Source: Marisa cornuarietis
Taxonomy: Eukaryota > Mollusca > Gastropoda > Architaenioglossa > Ampullariidae
Assembly: GCA_004794655.1 (NCBI GenBank)
Contig: SMMW01000081.1
Span: 620,001-684,000, forward strand
Direction: 5' to 3'
DNA length: 64,000 nucleotides
The notes beneath the pieces are model-generated. The model saw only the letters and a program-made list of their open reading frames with translations. It was not told the DNA's origin and ran no database searches. Shown piece by piece: positions 53,396-64,000 of this stretch; the stretch's first letter is position 1; the number at the start of each line of letters is the position of its first letter. A program made the translations under genes and the position numbers.

Positions 53396-53872
53396 TCATT
53401 GATAAGCGAGTCTGTGGTTCCTCGCTTTACTAATTTTCTCAGCTGCTGTGCGATCTTCTGGGAAGATTGTATAACTGTGTGGATTTACCTACTGTGGAAT
53501 TATTATTGACTTGATCATTTGTCTGCCGTTAAGACTGTTGGAGTTGTTTGGTCGATGTAGGCTGTCCGTATGATCAACGCCAGTGAACAAGACTGAAAGA
53601 GTGGAACTGTTTGCCGTGTCGACCCCCCCCCCCCCAACCACAGAAGAAGAGAGAACTTGAAGGACTTTAATATAAACTGGTTGTATTCATTTATTTTTGT
53701 GTAGACTCACTGTAAAATATTTGTGCTGAGCTTTTCTTTAGTTATTTAGTAAAGAATATATTTACGTTCACCCGATTAATAGAAACGTTCGAGCCCATGT
53801 ACAGATGTTAGTGATTTGTTGTCTGAAAGAATACGTGTGGAACTCAGTGTTTGCAGGTGTGCTCTGTCTGTG

Positions 53873-53875
<3 letters not shown>

Positions 53876-53913
<38 letters not shown>
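53876..53913. repeat. (TG)n microsatellite at the LTR end
   Basis: About 18 TG units ending nine bases before the inferred LTR terminus. Confidence 0.95.
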
Positions 53914-53915
<2 letters not shown>

Positions 53916-53922
53916 CCCAACA

Positions 53923-54500
53923 ATTGGTGACCCCGACGTGATCTGTCGTGGGTTTGTATCGTTTGGTACCGAGTCGGGTGAAAGATTGTCTTTAGACCTC
54001 GTGTCTGCTCTCCCCTGATCTAGGTGTAGTTGTGAACTAGGGTGGTTTTAAATATTGATAGTTGTTTAATGCTGTTCATGTTTATGTGTGTGGGACTTGG
54101 TGCAGTATCCCCGTCTCCAGCTTCACGGGTCTACGGGTGTGTAAAGTTCTACCCGTAGTAAGGAATTAGCCTCTGTTTCTACTTTGCCTCTCGTCTTTAT
54201 TTTCCAAGCTCACTATTCTGTGTGTGAAAGTGTATGTAGTAACTGAAAGTGAGAGTGGATGTTCTCTATCCTGTAGTTATCTGTCTTGTTTTATTAAAAA
54301 AAAAAAAATTCTGGGCCTTGAGTGTTCACTTATTAATTTATGTTAAGTCATTGGATGTTTGAATAAGTTGTCGCCCTTGGATTATTTTGATGTACTCGTA
54401 CGGTACTTTAGGATCGTTAATAGATCTAGAAATCTGAGTGCTGTGTGTGTGTCCGAGAGTGTGTGTTTTCAACACAGACACTGCTTTTCAGGTCGTGTGC
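53923..54500 (+). mobile_element. Retrotransposon primer site and leader, truncated
   Basis: GTGATCTGTCGTGGGTTTGT, CCCCGTCTCCAGCTTCACGG and CTATCCTGTAGTTATCTGTC recur in the minus-strand leader at 49320-49570. The sequence then passes into the GT92-B upstream region without any gag or pol. Confidence 0.6.
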
Positions 54501-54504
54501 TACT

Positions 54505-54932
54505 TGTTAACCTTCTTTGTGCACTCTTTTATCTCTTATATATATATATATATAAGTGAATGGAAGTGGAATCAATTGCTGTCTTTTTGAATCTTAACCA
54601 ATGCTACAAACATTTACGCGCATCTGTTACTAGACGGATTTTTTGTAATGTAAAAACCGATGTCTGCCACACCATGCAAGAGACTGTTGTTCAATTTTGT
54701 TTTTTCCCGAAATATCCCTTAGATCCCAATTTAAAGACGTGTATACGATTTTTTTCTTTCTTGTTGTTTGTTTTTGTTCTTGCTTTTTGTTGTTTTGCTT
54801 TTATTTTTAGGTTTAGTTTATTTTTAGAAAGTTACTGAGAGCAGTTGAAAGTTGTATTACATGGTTTTCTCGCTTGCAGGTTTTAGTGAAGTTCATTACA
54901 TTGTCCCTGACTGTTAGTTCTCAGCATCGTTC
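54505..54932 (+). promoter_or_regulatory. 5' region of GT92-B
   Basis: Counterpart of 39796-40412. A (TA)n run at 54538-54554 lies where GT92-A has TATATATATTATAG. An acceptor CGCTTGCAG ends at 54879. GT92-B lacks about 28 bases of leader found after this acceptor in GT92-A. Confidence 0.5.
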
Positions 54933-56229
54933 ATGAAGGGACAGAAGCTTGATCGGTGCAGCAGACAGCTGTTTGTGTGTGTCGTCACAGTGCTCGTCAC
55001 ATTAGCTTTATCGATATGGCGAACTGGTCCAGCGATTATCCAGGTTTTGCTTTTCGTCGAGGTGAGTACACATAATTGCCCTTTGGGACAAATAAAGTCT
55101 TGTCTTAAAACGTTGTCCTCTTCACACCTTGCTTCCAACAAATGTTTGCTTATTCACCTTTTCTCATGACTGCACTTCTCTAGTCGTTTGGCTTGAGCGC
55201 AATATTTTTAATTCAGCACAGAATCTTCAAACTACATAAATATGGCTGTAGTAAAAGACTGCGAACTAAATGTGATAGAATAAAGGACTGCAAGACTACA
55301 AATGACACTGTCAGGCTGCTGACTATAGCTTGCGGTTGATGGTCTTAGACTGGAAGACTGTAGATTACATGTGATGTTTGTAAGACTGTAGGTCAGGCAG
55401 TGCATATTCCAGAAGATTTTGTGTGTGTGTGTGTGTGTTTTTTTTTTTTTACTGCCTTTGTTGACATCGGTTACTAAAAACAAATAAAATCATACAGGTA
55501 ATATTCTACAAATACTTTACTCATCCTATAGGCCTCACGCATTTAATTCTAATGGATTTAATGATCGATTTGAGTTATTTTTTCACATACTCTTTTTTTA
55601 TTTGTAATCTTTGTTTTAACTACGTGAGCATGTGTAATGCTCTCTCCTTCCTTGTTCAAGGGCCTCAGGTCATATCTCAAGCACATTAAAGGAGTCTGTT
55701 TCTCTCTTTTTCTTTCTCTCTGTGTTTGTCTCTCTCTCTCACTCACACACACACACTCTCATAAGCATTTATAATTTATAGATGTGGTACATGTTTATCT
55801 AGGTGTACTGTCTGCTGTATTTATGTTTAAGGAAGTTATTTTGAATACATTTGTGCTTTGGTTAAATGTCTACAGCATGTCTATCAAGTGCAGTAAAATG
55901 ATTTGGATTAGTTCTTTATAACTTGGGTGGAGAAAGGTCGCTATAGTACTAACGTTTCAGTGAATCAGTTTCTTTCTTTCTCTCTCTCTCTCTATCTTTC
56001 TCTATCTCTCCCAAATCGTTGTTGTTTTGGTTGGTATGTTGATTAGTGTATGAGAAGAGGGTACGCTGTGTGGAAAGTGTGATTAGAGGGGAGAGAAATT
56101 GGAGGGTGGGGTAAGATTGGCACAAAACAATTGAGTTTTCGATTTGATGGCCAATGCACGTAAGAATGTTTTCTCTTTTAAGTTATAATGATTCTTTATA
56201 TGTGGTGTTGAGCTTTATAGATATCATGG

Positions 56230-56318
<89 letters not shown>

Positions 56319-59300
56319 AGAGAGAGAGTTGTATTTTGAAATTTATGTATATAGATTTGTAGTTTCTGGGCACGTGTGTGTATAGAAGTAAGAATAACTG
56401 ATCTTGTTTATTACTGTATTGTGTGGACAGCATCAATTTTAAGATGTTGTGTAGTTACCTCGATAGATACTCATACCCTGGTTGGACCTATGCTCTTACA
56501 GCAAAAACGAATGAAGCAATATCTCTCTTTCTCTCTCTCTCTCTCTCTCTCATATATTTATATACACGCACGCTCACGCTCACGCACACATACACACTCA
56601 CACACTCAAACACAAGCTGTTCTGGTTTCTTCCCTCTTTCCCATAGCGCGAAATCATTGAAAGATGCAAGCACTTTCCTACTATGTCACCCAAACCAACA
56701 AAGGCAACGCCCCTTTCTTGTTACACTTAGTAGCTTGTGCTCGTCCGTTCGGATGCACGCTTGCGCGAACGTATACATCATCGCCTGAGTGCGACACCTG
56801 CGCTGCAGCTCTACTTTTTGTTATCTCAGGACAGAGTAGAGACATTCTTCAGTAGAGTGGCGAGTATTTTCGGCAACTGACTATCACGAAACACACACTG
56901 TGTGCCTGGACACAATTACTCAAAATACATAATCGTTTAGTAGATAATTAATCAAACGTATTATTGTAATAAATAATGTTTCATAACTAAAATGTTTTAT
57001 CGAAATATAGACGCTTAGAGTAATTAAATATTTTGGAATTGAAATCTGCGTTATTAAGCATCTTAATTTCTGGTGTTTACTTCCAGAACAACGCTGGATC
57101 ATAGACTATAGAGAAAGAAGGACTAGCGACTCGAGCGCGGGAACAAATAACTTGCGACCCGCATGCGCTAGCTTTTTCATCCCTTCGCCATTTCCGGCTT
57201 CACTTAGTGCGTCTCAGAGCTATTGTTGTAGTTAATTTTACATGCCAGGCACTAGCTGTGCGATTCCAGGCTGCCCAGCATGCAAAAGTCGACACAAAGG
57301 CTTATCATTTTTCAGCATACGACGACGACGAGAACATCAAGACTGTGAAAAACCTCTTGTGAGAGCTGCGAATCGCACGACTAGACTCTTCCAATATCTC
57401 CAGGCAGACCTGATGAAACTAATTATGATTAAACAAATTTGTCTACAAGTTTAAGTAAAAATGTATCACAAAATAAATAATGGAAGAAAATAGCGTTTTT
57501 TCTTACTCTAACCTCTATTTTTACCTATAGATCTGAAAGGCACCCAACTGAAACTATCGGGGGCAGATGAAGGAACATCGAAGTTTTCTTCGCCACCCAT
57601 TTCAAGTGCACCATCGTCCTGATAACACGACGCACGATGGGAATGTGTTTTATAACAACATCGTTAAAAAAATCAATAAATAAGGATTTAAATGTGTTTC
57701 AAAATAAATAGAGTTTAAGGCATGCCCCTCAGGGCCTTAGTCTCAATCAATATTTAAGAAACAACAAACTCGCTACAAACCGCTCTCTGTATCACTCAGA
57801 CAATGAGCCAGAGAGCGAGAGCTTGGTTTTTTTTTGTTTTTTTTTAATTGGTGTTTTACGCCGAGCCAGCAACTAAGGCTATATCATTGCAATGCATCCA
57901 GCCCTGTAAACAGATGCCACATGAAAAGAAAGAACAGCGTGCCCGAGCTGAACCCAGGACAGCCAACCTTTACTGTATTGGTGACAGGCGCTAACCATTG
58001 CGCCACCGGGCCGCCAGCGAGAACTTGTTGACAATACTATTAATTTGACTTTCAAATAAATACAAACACTACGATACAACGCTGTGTTTGAGCGGAAATA
58101 TTGTACATTATGATTCATGTATTAAAATATATATTAAAGCATACTAAGAGGGTTTCTTCAATATCAAAGCATTCCATGATGTACTCGCGGATACACGACA
58201 AAGAGCGGAAGCTGGCTGTCAATTGTATCGGCGAGTTGAGCCAGCGCTGGCCCACTACACGCGCGCTAAGATGGCTGTCCTTCTTTCTCTATAGTCTATG
58301 ACTGGATCGATCATCAACAACAAGGATGATTGTGCATCAGGACAAAGGTGTAAAGTAAGCTACTAGTGTCCTCGAAAGTGAAATCCGTACGACAAAAAAG
58401 GATCACCATTAATGCATTGTTTATAAACACAGTTTGTAAACTGATCACTCATTAACAAAGACTAAAGATTTGTACTTAAAGCCAGTGTATGGAGAAAGTG
58501 AAGGCAAATTGATCTTTGCTGCTCTAAATAAGGTCTGTCACGAAATAACAGAAGCGAACAGCTTGGCATATCGTTTGTGTGAGGTGTAAATAAACAGATA
58601 AAAGCTGACAGCAGGTGATGGGGGATGTTTTGATGGTTGTAGAGGCGGCTACGGTTTTAATCTGAGGGAAAGGGACACGCGCCTCACAGATGTCAATGTT
58701 GCTCATTTGGCAGGTGACAGACTCGCTATTTCGCTCGCTTTAGTAATAAAGGACTTGGATGTAATGACCAGTTACTTTGGCGGGGTTAGTAGGGTGTCTT
58801 AAAGTGATTGGCTGTCTCTCAGGTACGTAGGTAGCTACTAAAGTTGAGCATAGATGTGAGTTTGAATAACCAATCGGATACTAAAAAGGTTGTGAAACCG
58901 CTGATTTAACATTGTGCCAGACCTCGAATCAACGCGTTTCCACCAAGAAATTGAAGGATGCAAGTCACAGAGTAAAATTTTCATGAGGCTGAATAAAGTT
59001 TCTGTTGAGAACGTGAAGTCGGCTGCTACAAGACAAGGGACTTGGTTTAGTGACCAGCATGACTTACCAAGATGTCGGCAAGCCTACTCTTAAGACAGAG
59101 TGCTGAGTAGCTATTATCCCGAAAAAGAATAGATTATAAACTGGTTGCCATCACTATGACATCAACTAGATCGCTTTTTGTATCTTCTCTTTCTCTATGT
59201 GCCTTCTAGGAATATGTACTCCTCATCTGATTCTTGAACCTTCAAAATTCCCTTTTGGAAATAAAATCTTATGGAGAGCACTCTTTCTCTCCCCTGTAGT

Positions 59301-62300
59301 GTGGGACAGCTTTCGACCTTCAAGTACAGCACATCGCTTCAAAAAAATCTTTAAAAGCCCATCAGACATCTGTACACTAGCCTCGATGTTGCACCCTTCT
59401 CCCTTCCATGTTTTGTCAATTACTGATCATGTTTGAATGTATAGAGGATCGATCGGCTGAGCACAGAATTTACCCCTCACCTCCCCCCCCACGTCACTTG
59501 GAGGTATTTATGTACAAAATTGCTTAGTATTATAATCATATGTCCTGTCTAATTATCTAGTTTATTTCATGCTGTAAAAGTTACCTACTCCTCTAATTTC
59601 ATTATCTGTAATAATTATTACCTCCGGCAGTGCAGCAGATACTTCGGTTGTAACAATTTTATCACAACTACGACACCTTTGTCTTTTCTCTCAGTCAGTC
59701 AGTAATCTGAGAGAGCCCTTGAACTTGTAAAATGAAAACGGCTCATGCTAATGTCATGTTGTTTGGTAACGCAGATGAATTCAACGAATCCACAGAGAGC
59801 GCTCTTGAGACACGGCGACACCTTGGTAAGCCAACGGAACAGGACTTTGTTGCCTGAACGCTGGTCACATGACTGTAGATGTTGTTAACCAAAGAGGTCG
59901 TTACCTGAATGTTCGATACGACTATACACTCATAACTGTCTGGAGACCTTTCTGTATTCCGGGATGCCTATTCCCTTAGAGATAAAGACAACTGCATGAA
60001 CATTAGTCCCGTGATGCAACAGACATTATTATGTGTAGACTTTATTACAAATAAGAAATGTTTAACTGGACTCATTTAGTGAAAATATTGCAGAAATGTA
60101 TGCACAACACGTCTCATTAGGGAATGAAGAATATGTTTTAGTGTGGATTAGTATTTCTATAATTTGTAGCTAAATATATGTAAATATACTTATAAATGTT
60201 CGTAACATTTTATCATTTGATGTTCACATCATCATCAGTAGCTTTGAGATATAAAATGTGCTATAATACCTTGAAGACCTAACCGATTAGTGACACACAT
60301 CATGTTTAAAAGTCTCCTTTCATATCAGGTATTATTGCCTTGAACATTAAATAGCAAGGAGAAACACGAATCTCGAGAAATTAAATAAAAACGATATCCT
60401 CACCTATTTAAATGTGTGTGACATCAGTACTGGTGGAATCGTTGCTGACAACAGCAGGCATTCTAATATTATGCTCCCCCCCCCCAAAAAAAAAAAAAGA
60501 ATCTCGAGAGCCCAAGCGCAGATATGAAAACTATTGTGTTGTTGTTAAAGTTGTTGGAGTTTTATACAATATGCAATATATTGCAGGTGGAGTTTTTCCC
60601 CGACTGGACAACTGCGGACCCACACGACGCGGTGCCAGTCAAGCGAGTCTACCTGTACTCGGCCACACTGGCCATCCAGCAGACGCCACCCACAGGCAGC
60701 CACATCCGCATCACGGCCTTCCAGGAGCAAGAGGCGGCACAGCTGAGGTGTTGCCTACGTCACCATGGCAACGACACCTCGGTGCCAACGCTCGTTGTAA
60801 ACTCCAACAAATACAACGACCAGCAACAGGTGCTCGCTGTGGTCTATCAGTGTCACGTGCCTTTTACTCCGCAAGACCTGACCACAGTTCGTGTCACCAT
60901 GACCCCTGACCTCGCTTGCCCAGTCGAGGACGACTACTACCTACCAGTGTACATACCGGAAGTGGTTAAAGGGGGACTTGCCATCTGTGGTAAAGTGGCT
61001 TTTGGAAGCTTACTGGACCCTCTTAAGCTGGTCGAATGGTTCGAGATGCAAAAACTACTTGGAGTGGACAAAATCCAAATACTTGACTTTGGAAATCCCC
61101 TTAATGTGACGAAAGTGTTTCGATACTATCAGGATACAGGCCTGCTGGCTATGTTCCCGTACAAGCTTCCAGGTCTGCTTTACTTTTCAGTGATGCATGT
61201 GACTTTTTCTTTCTATTTATTCTGCATAAACTTTCATGTTTTTTCACTTTGCACTTTCATTGGTATCCTTCATACGGTCTGACAAATCTTCACCATCTCT
61301 GCTTGATGGTTCTGTGGGAGCCGCTCTATTTATATTTTCTTTAGATTTTGCTGATGATGGAAAAATTAATTTTTTTCTTCTGCGACATTCTGAGTATATA
61401 GAAATGTCTTATAATGGACTCACGATTTTATCGTTTGTTCAAAAAAGAACGCGTTACTTGTATGTCTGCCAGGAAAGGCTGTGACAGAAATTCACGTGTA
61501 CTTATATATTTCACCCATTAATTGAAAAGTCATAGCCCTTTAGACAATAAAGATAAAATTGATAATTTTGTTGTAGGTCGTCCATGGGGTCGAGGCTTTA
61601 CTGATGAAACTAGAGTACTTTACCAACTGAGCCAGGATGAAGACTTTTCTATTCTTGAATGTCGTCTGCGACTGGCCGGCTATGATTATGTCATGGGCAT
61701 CGACATGGATGAAATCATTTTACCCAGGAAAATGACGGCACTGAAACCATATTTTCAGGTATTTCTTGTGATGAAAAATCTGTCTGGCTGCCTGCCTACC
61801 TGCCAACTCGCAGTTTAAGTCATGCAATTTATCAAATCCCCACAAACAATGTTGTTCTATCAGGAAATTTTGTACAGTTCGCAATTGTGAGCATTAAATC
61901 CTCACTGTCTAGATGAACGGGCACTGAAAGTTAATTTCTTGACCAGATAGTCCTTACCTTCATTTCCTAAACAGGAAATATGTATATTTATTTTCTAAAA
62001 GTATTTTTCTTTATTTCTTTTGTGGGAGATTTTTCGGTGCTATTTTCCGAACACAAAATATTTGCCTTTATTCCATGAACAAAAATAAATATCGGTCTTT
62101 ATTTCTTGATCAGAAATTACTTGCTTTCATCTCTTGAGCCGAAATATTTGTCTTCATTTCTTGAGCAGGAAACATTCGGTCCAGATCCCAGCCTGGCGGC
62201 CGTGTACTTCCACGTGCAGTTCTTCGTGGAGGAGTTCGGGCCTGAGGACAAGGACGCGCCACTGCACGTGCTTCGTTATCTCAAGAGCACGCCTGCGCGG

Positions 62301-63757
62301 TGGGAGTGTCAGAAGTACACGTACATGCCGGCCAGAGCTGACCAGGGGTCTACACACGCCATCAGTCCCTACCCAGGATTTGTAACGTATGTAGTAAACA
62401 TAAAGCTCCAGCTATACATTATTTTGTCAATATTGTAACACAACACACTGGTGGTGGTGGCGATGAGGACGACGACGATGACGACGAGGAGGAGGATGGT
62501 TAACAAAACAGCGCTTTATCACTGGGGATACGCTCTAAGTGTAAGGGAGAAGCTGAATGGTTGGTGGCCTGGTGGGGTGACAGTTCGATTTCTGTGTGGC
62601 GCAGAAAACGTATCTTAGATGAGCCATCTCTCTGTGTACCTGACTCCATAGAGAGCTGTGAAAGGTAAGAAAGCGAGAAAAGCTCCGAGAAAAATAAGGT
62701 CTTTAACACCACACCACTCGATTGACAATAAAAGGTTAGAGAGAGTCAACTTTTCTTTTAGCTTGCGCGCTGACCCATTCGAATATGACAAGAACATCGT
62801 TAAAAGTTACATAGCAAGGTAACAATTAAGACTGACTTTATGGTGTGATTCTATAATGTTTCTAGAACAAAAACAAGTTTTTCTTACATGCACGTTCAAG
62901 TGATTGTTTGCAGGTGACATTATGTAAGGTAGTTCTACGAAACTTGTGCTGAAAGTACAAACATGAATTTAACAAATTCTTATGTCTTGATGCTTGGAAT
63001 AGAAAGGTGGAGATTGCTGAAGTGCTTCTTTAGCGGCATTGAGTAGATCAGCAAAGTCAAAAGATGCAGGTTCTTTTATAAAAAAAAGTAAAAAAATTTA
63101 AACACTTTTATTTTAAATGAAGTAAAAACTGTAAAATAGTTGTTTCCTTAGGTCTCGAACTTTTCTTTACTGCATATAACTTACAATATAAAAGTGTGAG
63201 GGGGCCCCGGAGTGTTCCAAGCTCCAAGAGTGCCCCTCACACTTTTATATTGTAAGTTATATGTATTAACGAAAATTACGAACATAGTCCTTCCTGCAAA
63301 TTCTCTTGAAAATTCCGCGTTTCTTGCGACTTGTGACTCCTGCTTATCGGTTTTTTCCCTTCTTTGTTGCGAAGAGCGATGTCTTGGAAGAATCACAGTA
63401 AAATATTTTATGACACAAAAAAAGTGTATTGGACTTTCCCAACTATGGCCACACAACATAGATTTAAAGGTATTAGTGTTCTTTGGCTACTCCAGGGAAA
63501 GCTGACAGAAGGCCAAGCTACACATTACAATGGTAATGATGCTGTTTCTCTGGCTGTACTTACTACTTACATTTTTTATGTTATTTCTCTGCAGGACACT
63601 CGCTGCCCCAGAAGAAGCCGTCATCCACCATTATCGACACTGCCCACAAGGTTGGCCAGCCTGCACCCCCTCGCACATCACTGACAGGTCAATCACGAGG
63701 TTCCAAGCTGACATTGTTCCTCGAGTAAAGGACGTGCTCAGTAAATTAGAATTCTAG
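54933..63757 (+). CDS. GT92-B: GT92 (DUF23) family glycosyltransferase, 461 aa
   Basis: Seven coding exons: 54933..55061, 59775..59825, 60587..61172, 61577..61758, 62169..62386, 62762..62818, 63595..63757. Lengths match GT92-A except exon 1, one codon shorter. The N-terminal anchor (LFVCVVTVLVTLALSIW) is present. The exon 4 product, with the GIDMDEIILPR motif, is identical to GT92-A. Exon 7 keeps HHYRHC and ends KLEF instead of KLGF. Differences concentrate in exons 1, 2 and 6, that is the anchor, stem and one surface segment, consistent with purifying selection on the catalytic core. Likely a Golgi galactosyltransferase-type enzyme; acceptor unknown. Intron 1 is about 2.6 kb longer than in GT92-A, largely because of the TIR element and its surroundings. 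Start codon context is weak in both copies (GTTCATGA). Confidence 0.92.
56229..56328. repeat. (TG)n(AG)n microsatellite in intron 1 of GT92-B
   Basis: About 40 TG units followed by a short GAGAGA run. Confidence 0.97.
57242..57454 (+). CDS. THAP-like zinc-finger fragment inside the TIR element (70 aa)
   Basis: The start MPGTSCAIPGCPACKS..KGLSFFSI resembles the first half of a THAP domain: Met-Pro near the start, Cys-X4-Cys, then a SFF/SFH-type strand. The second half (conserved Trp, Cys-X2-His, AVPTIF-type end) is not seen, and the frame ends soon after. THAP domains form the DNA-binding part of P-element-type transposases, which suits its place between inverted repeats. Probably a remnant; splicing into a downstream exon cannot be excluded. 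Confidence 0.4.
   Translation: MPGTSCAIPGCPACKSRHKGLSFFSIRRRREHQDCEKPLVRAANRTTRLFQYLQADLMKLIMIKQICLQV
57826..58015 (-). mobile_element. tRNA-derived SINE nested in the TIR element
   Basis: The minus strand starts GGCGGCCCGGTGGCGCAATG, continues with a D-arm/box-A-like TGGCGCAATGGTTAGCGCC, a possible anticodon stem, and box-B GGGTTCAGCTC, and ends GGCGTAAAACACCAATT plus an A-rich tail. It is flanked by AGCGAGAGCTTG (57814-57825) and AGCGAGAACTTG (58016-58027), a 12-bp target duplication with one mismatch. Confidence 0.85.
62448..62500. repeat. Triplet-rich tract in intron 5 of GT92-B
   Basis: GGTGGT, GAC and GAG units; counterpart of 47420-47476. Confidence 0.8.
62528..62712 (+). mobile_element. 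SINE in intron 5 of GT92-B
   Basis: Orthologous to the element at 47500-47690. Its box-B has decayed (AGTTCGATTTC). Confidence 0.6.
63173..63263. repeat. Hairpin with perfect 31-bp arms in intron 6 of GT92-B
   Basis: Arms 63173-63203 and 63233-63263 are exact reverse complements around a 29-base loop. Includes GTGTGAGGGG/CCCCTCACAC next to the loop. Confidence 0.92.
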
Positions 63758-64000
63758 TAAAACAACTCGGCTTATAAAAGGGCTTTGCGTCTATGTTTGC
63801 AGCCTGTGATATGCTTCAGTGAAAAGCATGAAAGATGCAATGGCTTAGTGCCTGAATGTTGTACATCATAAAACAGTTTGAGAAACGTTTTTTCCGCTTT
63901 CTCAGAGATGTCACAGCAACACACGAGCATGAGTTGATCAGGGTTCTAGGGTTTTTTGTGTCAAAACGTGATGAGCTGGTCATGTTGTTAGGGCGATTTT
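63758..64000 (+). other. 3' UTR and flank of GT92-B
   Basis: Matches 51022-51148 up to about 63887, then diverges. No AATAAA was identified before the window ends. Confidence 0.6.

Larger units (their letters stand above)
53060..53922 (+). mobile_element. LTR of a Gypsy-like retrotransposon (863 bp)
   Basis: Begins TGTTATGAACATGTG and ends GTTCCCAACA (TGTT..AACA termini), followed directly by ATTGGTGACCCCGACGTGAT, a typical primer-binding-site context. Contains an 18-bp minisatellite and a terminal (TG)n tract. No partner LTR lies in the window. Confidence 0.65.
57099..58301 (+). mobile_element. 1.2-kb DNA transposon-like element with 25-bp terminal inverted repeats
   Basis: 57099-57123 and 58277-58301 are perfect inverted copies (TCATAGACTATAGAGAAAGA, then AGGAC). 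Both ends are immediately flanked by CTGGA (57094-57098 and 58302-58306), a candidate 5-bp target duplication. GT92-A has no such element in its intron 1. Inside are a short THAP-like reading frame and a nested SINE; no complete transposase. It is a non-autonomous or decayed element. Confidence 0.7.

Noticed and set aside
57099..58301. Calling the TIR element a hAT or canonical P element
   Set aside because: No 8-bp target duplication is seen and no transposase core is present; only the THAP-like start supports a P-type link.

Overview
This is a eukaryotic window: multi-exon genes with GT..AG introns, polyadenylation signals, long (TG)n/(CA)n microsatellites, tRNA-derived SINEs and LTR elements. 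Base composition is AT-leaning and gene density is low. The gene content (a bacterial-like aldo-keto reductase family expanded in tandem, an animal GT92 glycosyltransferase pair) and the repeat style suggest an invertebrate, probably a mollusc such as a gastropod. That placement is inference; no single marker proves it.

Left part (1-28200): a tandem array of aldo-keto reductase (AKR) genes, all on the + strand and sharing one 8-exon structure with identical splice phases. AKR-a (46..549) is cut by the left edge and shows only exons 7-8. AKR-b (5859..10643) and AKR-c (14585..18638) are intact 370-residue genes. AKR-d (21865..22425) is a decayed relic. AKR-e (23327..27488) has all eight exons but a one-base deletion in exon 6 that breaks the frame. 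Four of the five loci (b to e) have a visible conserved upstream module ending in a TATA-like box. A conserved 3' block carrying AATAAA follows a, b, c and e.

Middle part (28202-40412): a solo LTR sits just after the AKR-e polyadenylation signal, and the matching empty site survives behind AKR-c. The rest is about 11 kb without a recognisable gene, holding SINE-like sequences, a G-rich tract and microsatellites.

Right part (39796-64000): two tandem copies of a GT92 (DUF23) type II membrane glycosyltransferase gene, GT92-A (40413..51021, 462 aa) and GT92-B (54933..63757, 461 aa). Each has 7 coding exons, and the introns are still alignable, so the duplication is fairly recent. The copies differ by mobile-element insertions: an LTR element fragment with a Gag-like coiled coil in intron 6 of A, and a 1.2-kb terminal-inverted-repeat element with a THAP-like reading frame and a nested SINE in intron 1 of B. 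The spacer between them (51150-54500) holds an exon relic of an SLC1/EAAT-type transporter on the minus strand and a second LTR with its leader.

I found no bacterial-style operon, CRISPR array, or rRNA or tRNA gene. The most unusual items are the AKR promoter module, the THAP/TIR element, the empty-site-supported solo LTR, the perfect 31-bp hairpin in the GT92 genes and the transporter relic.
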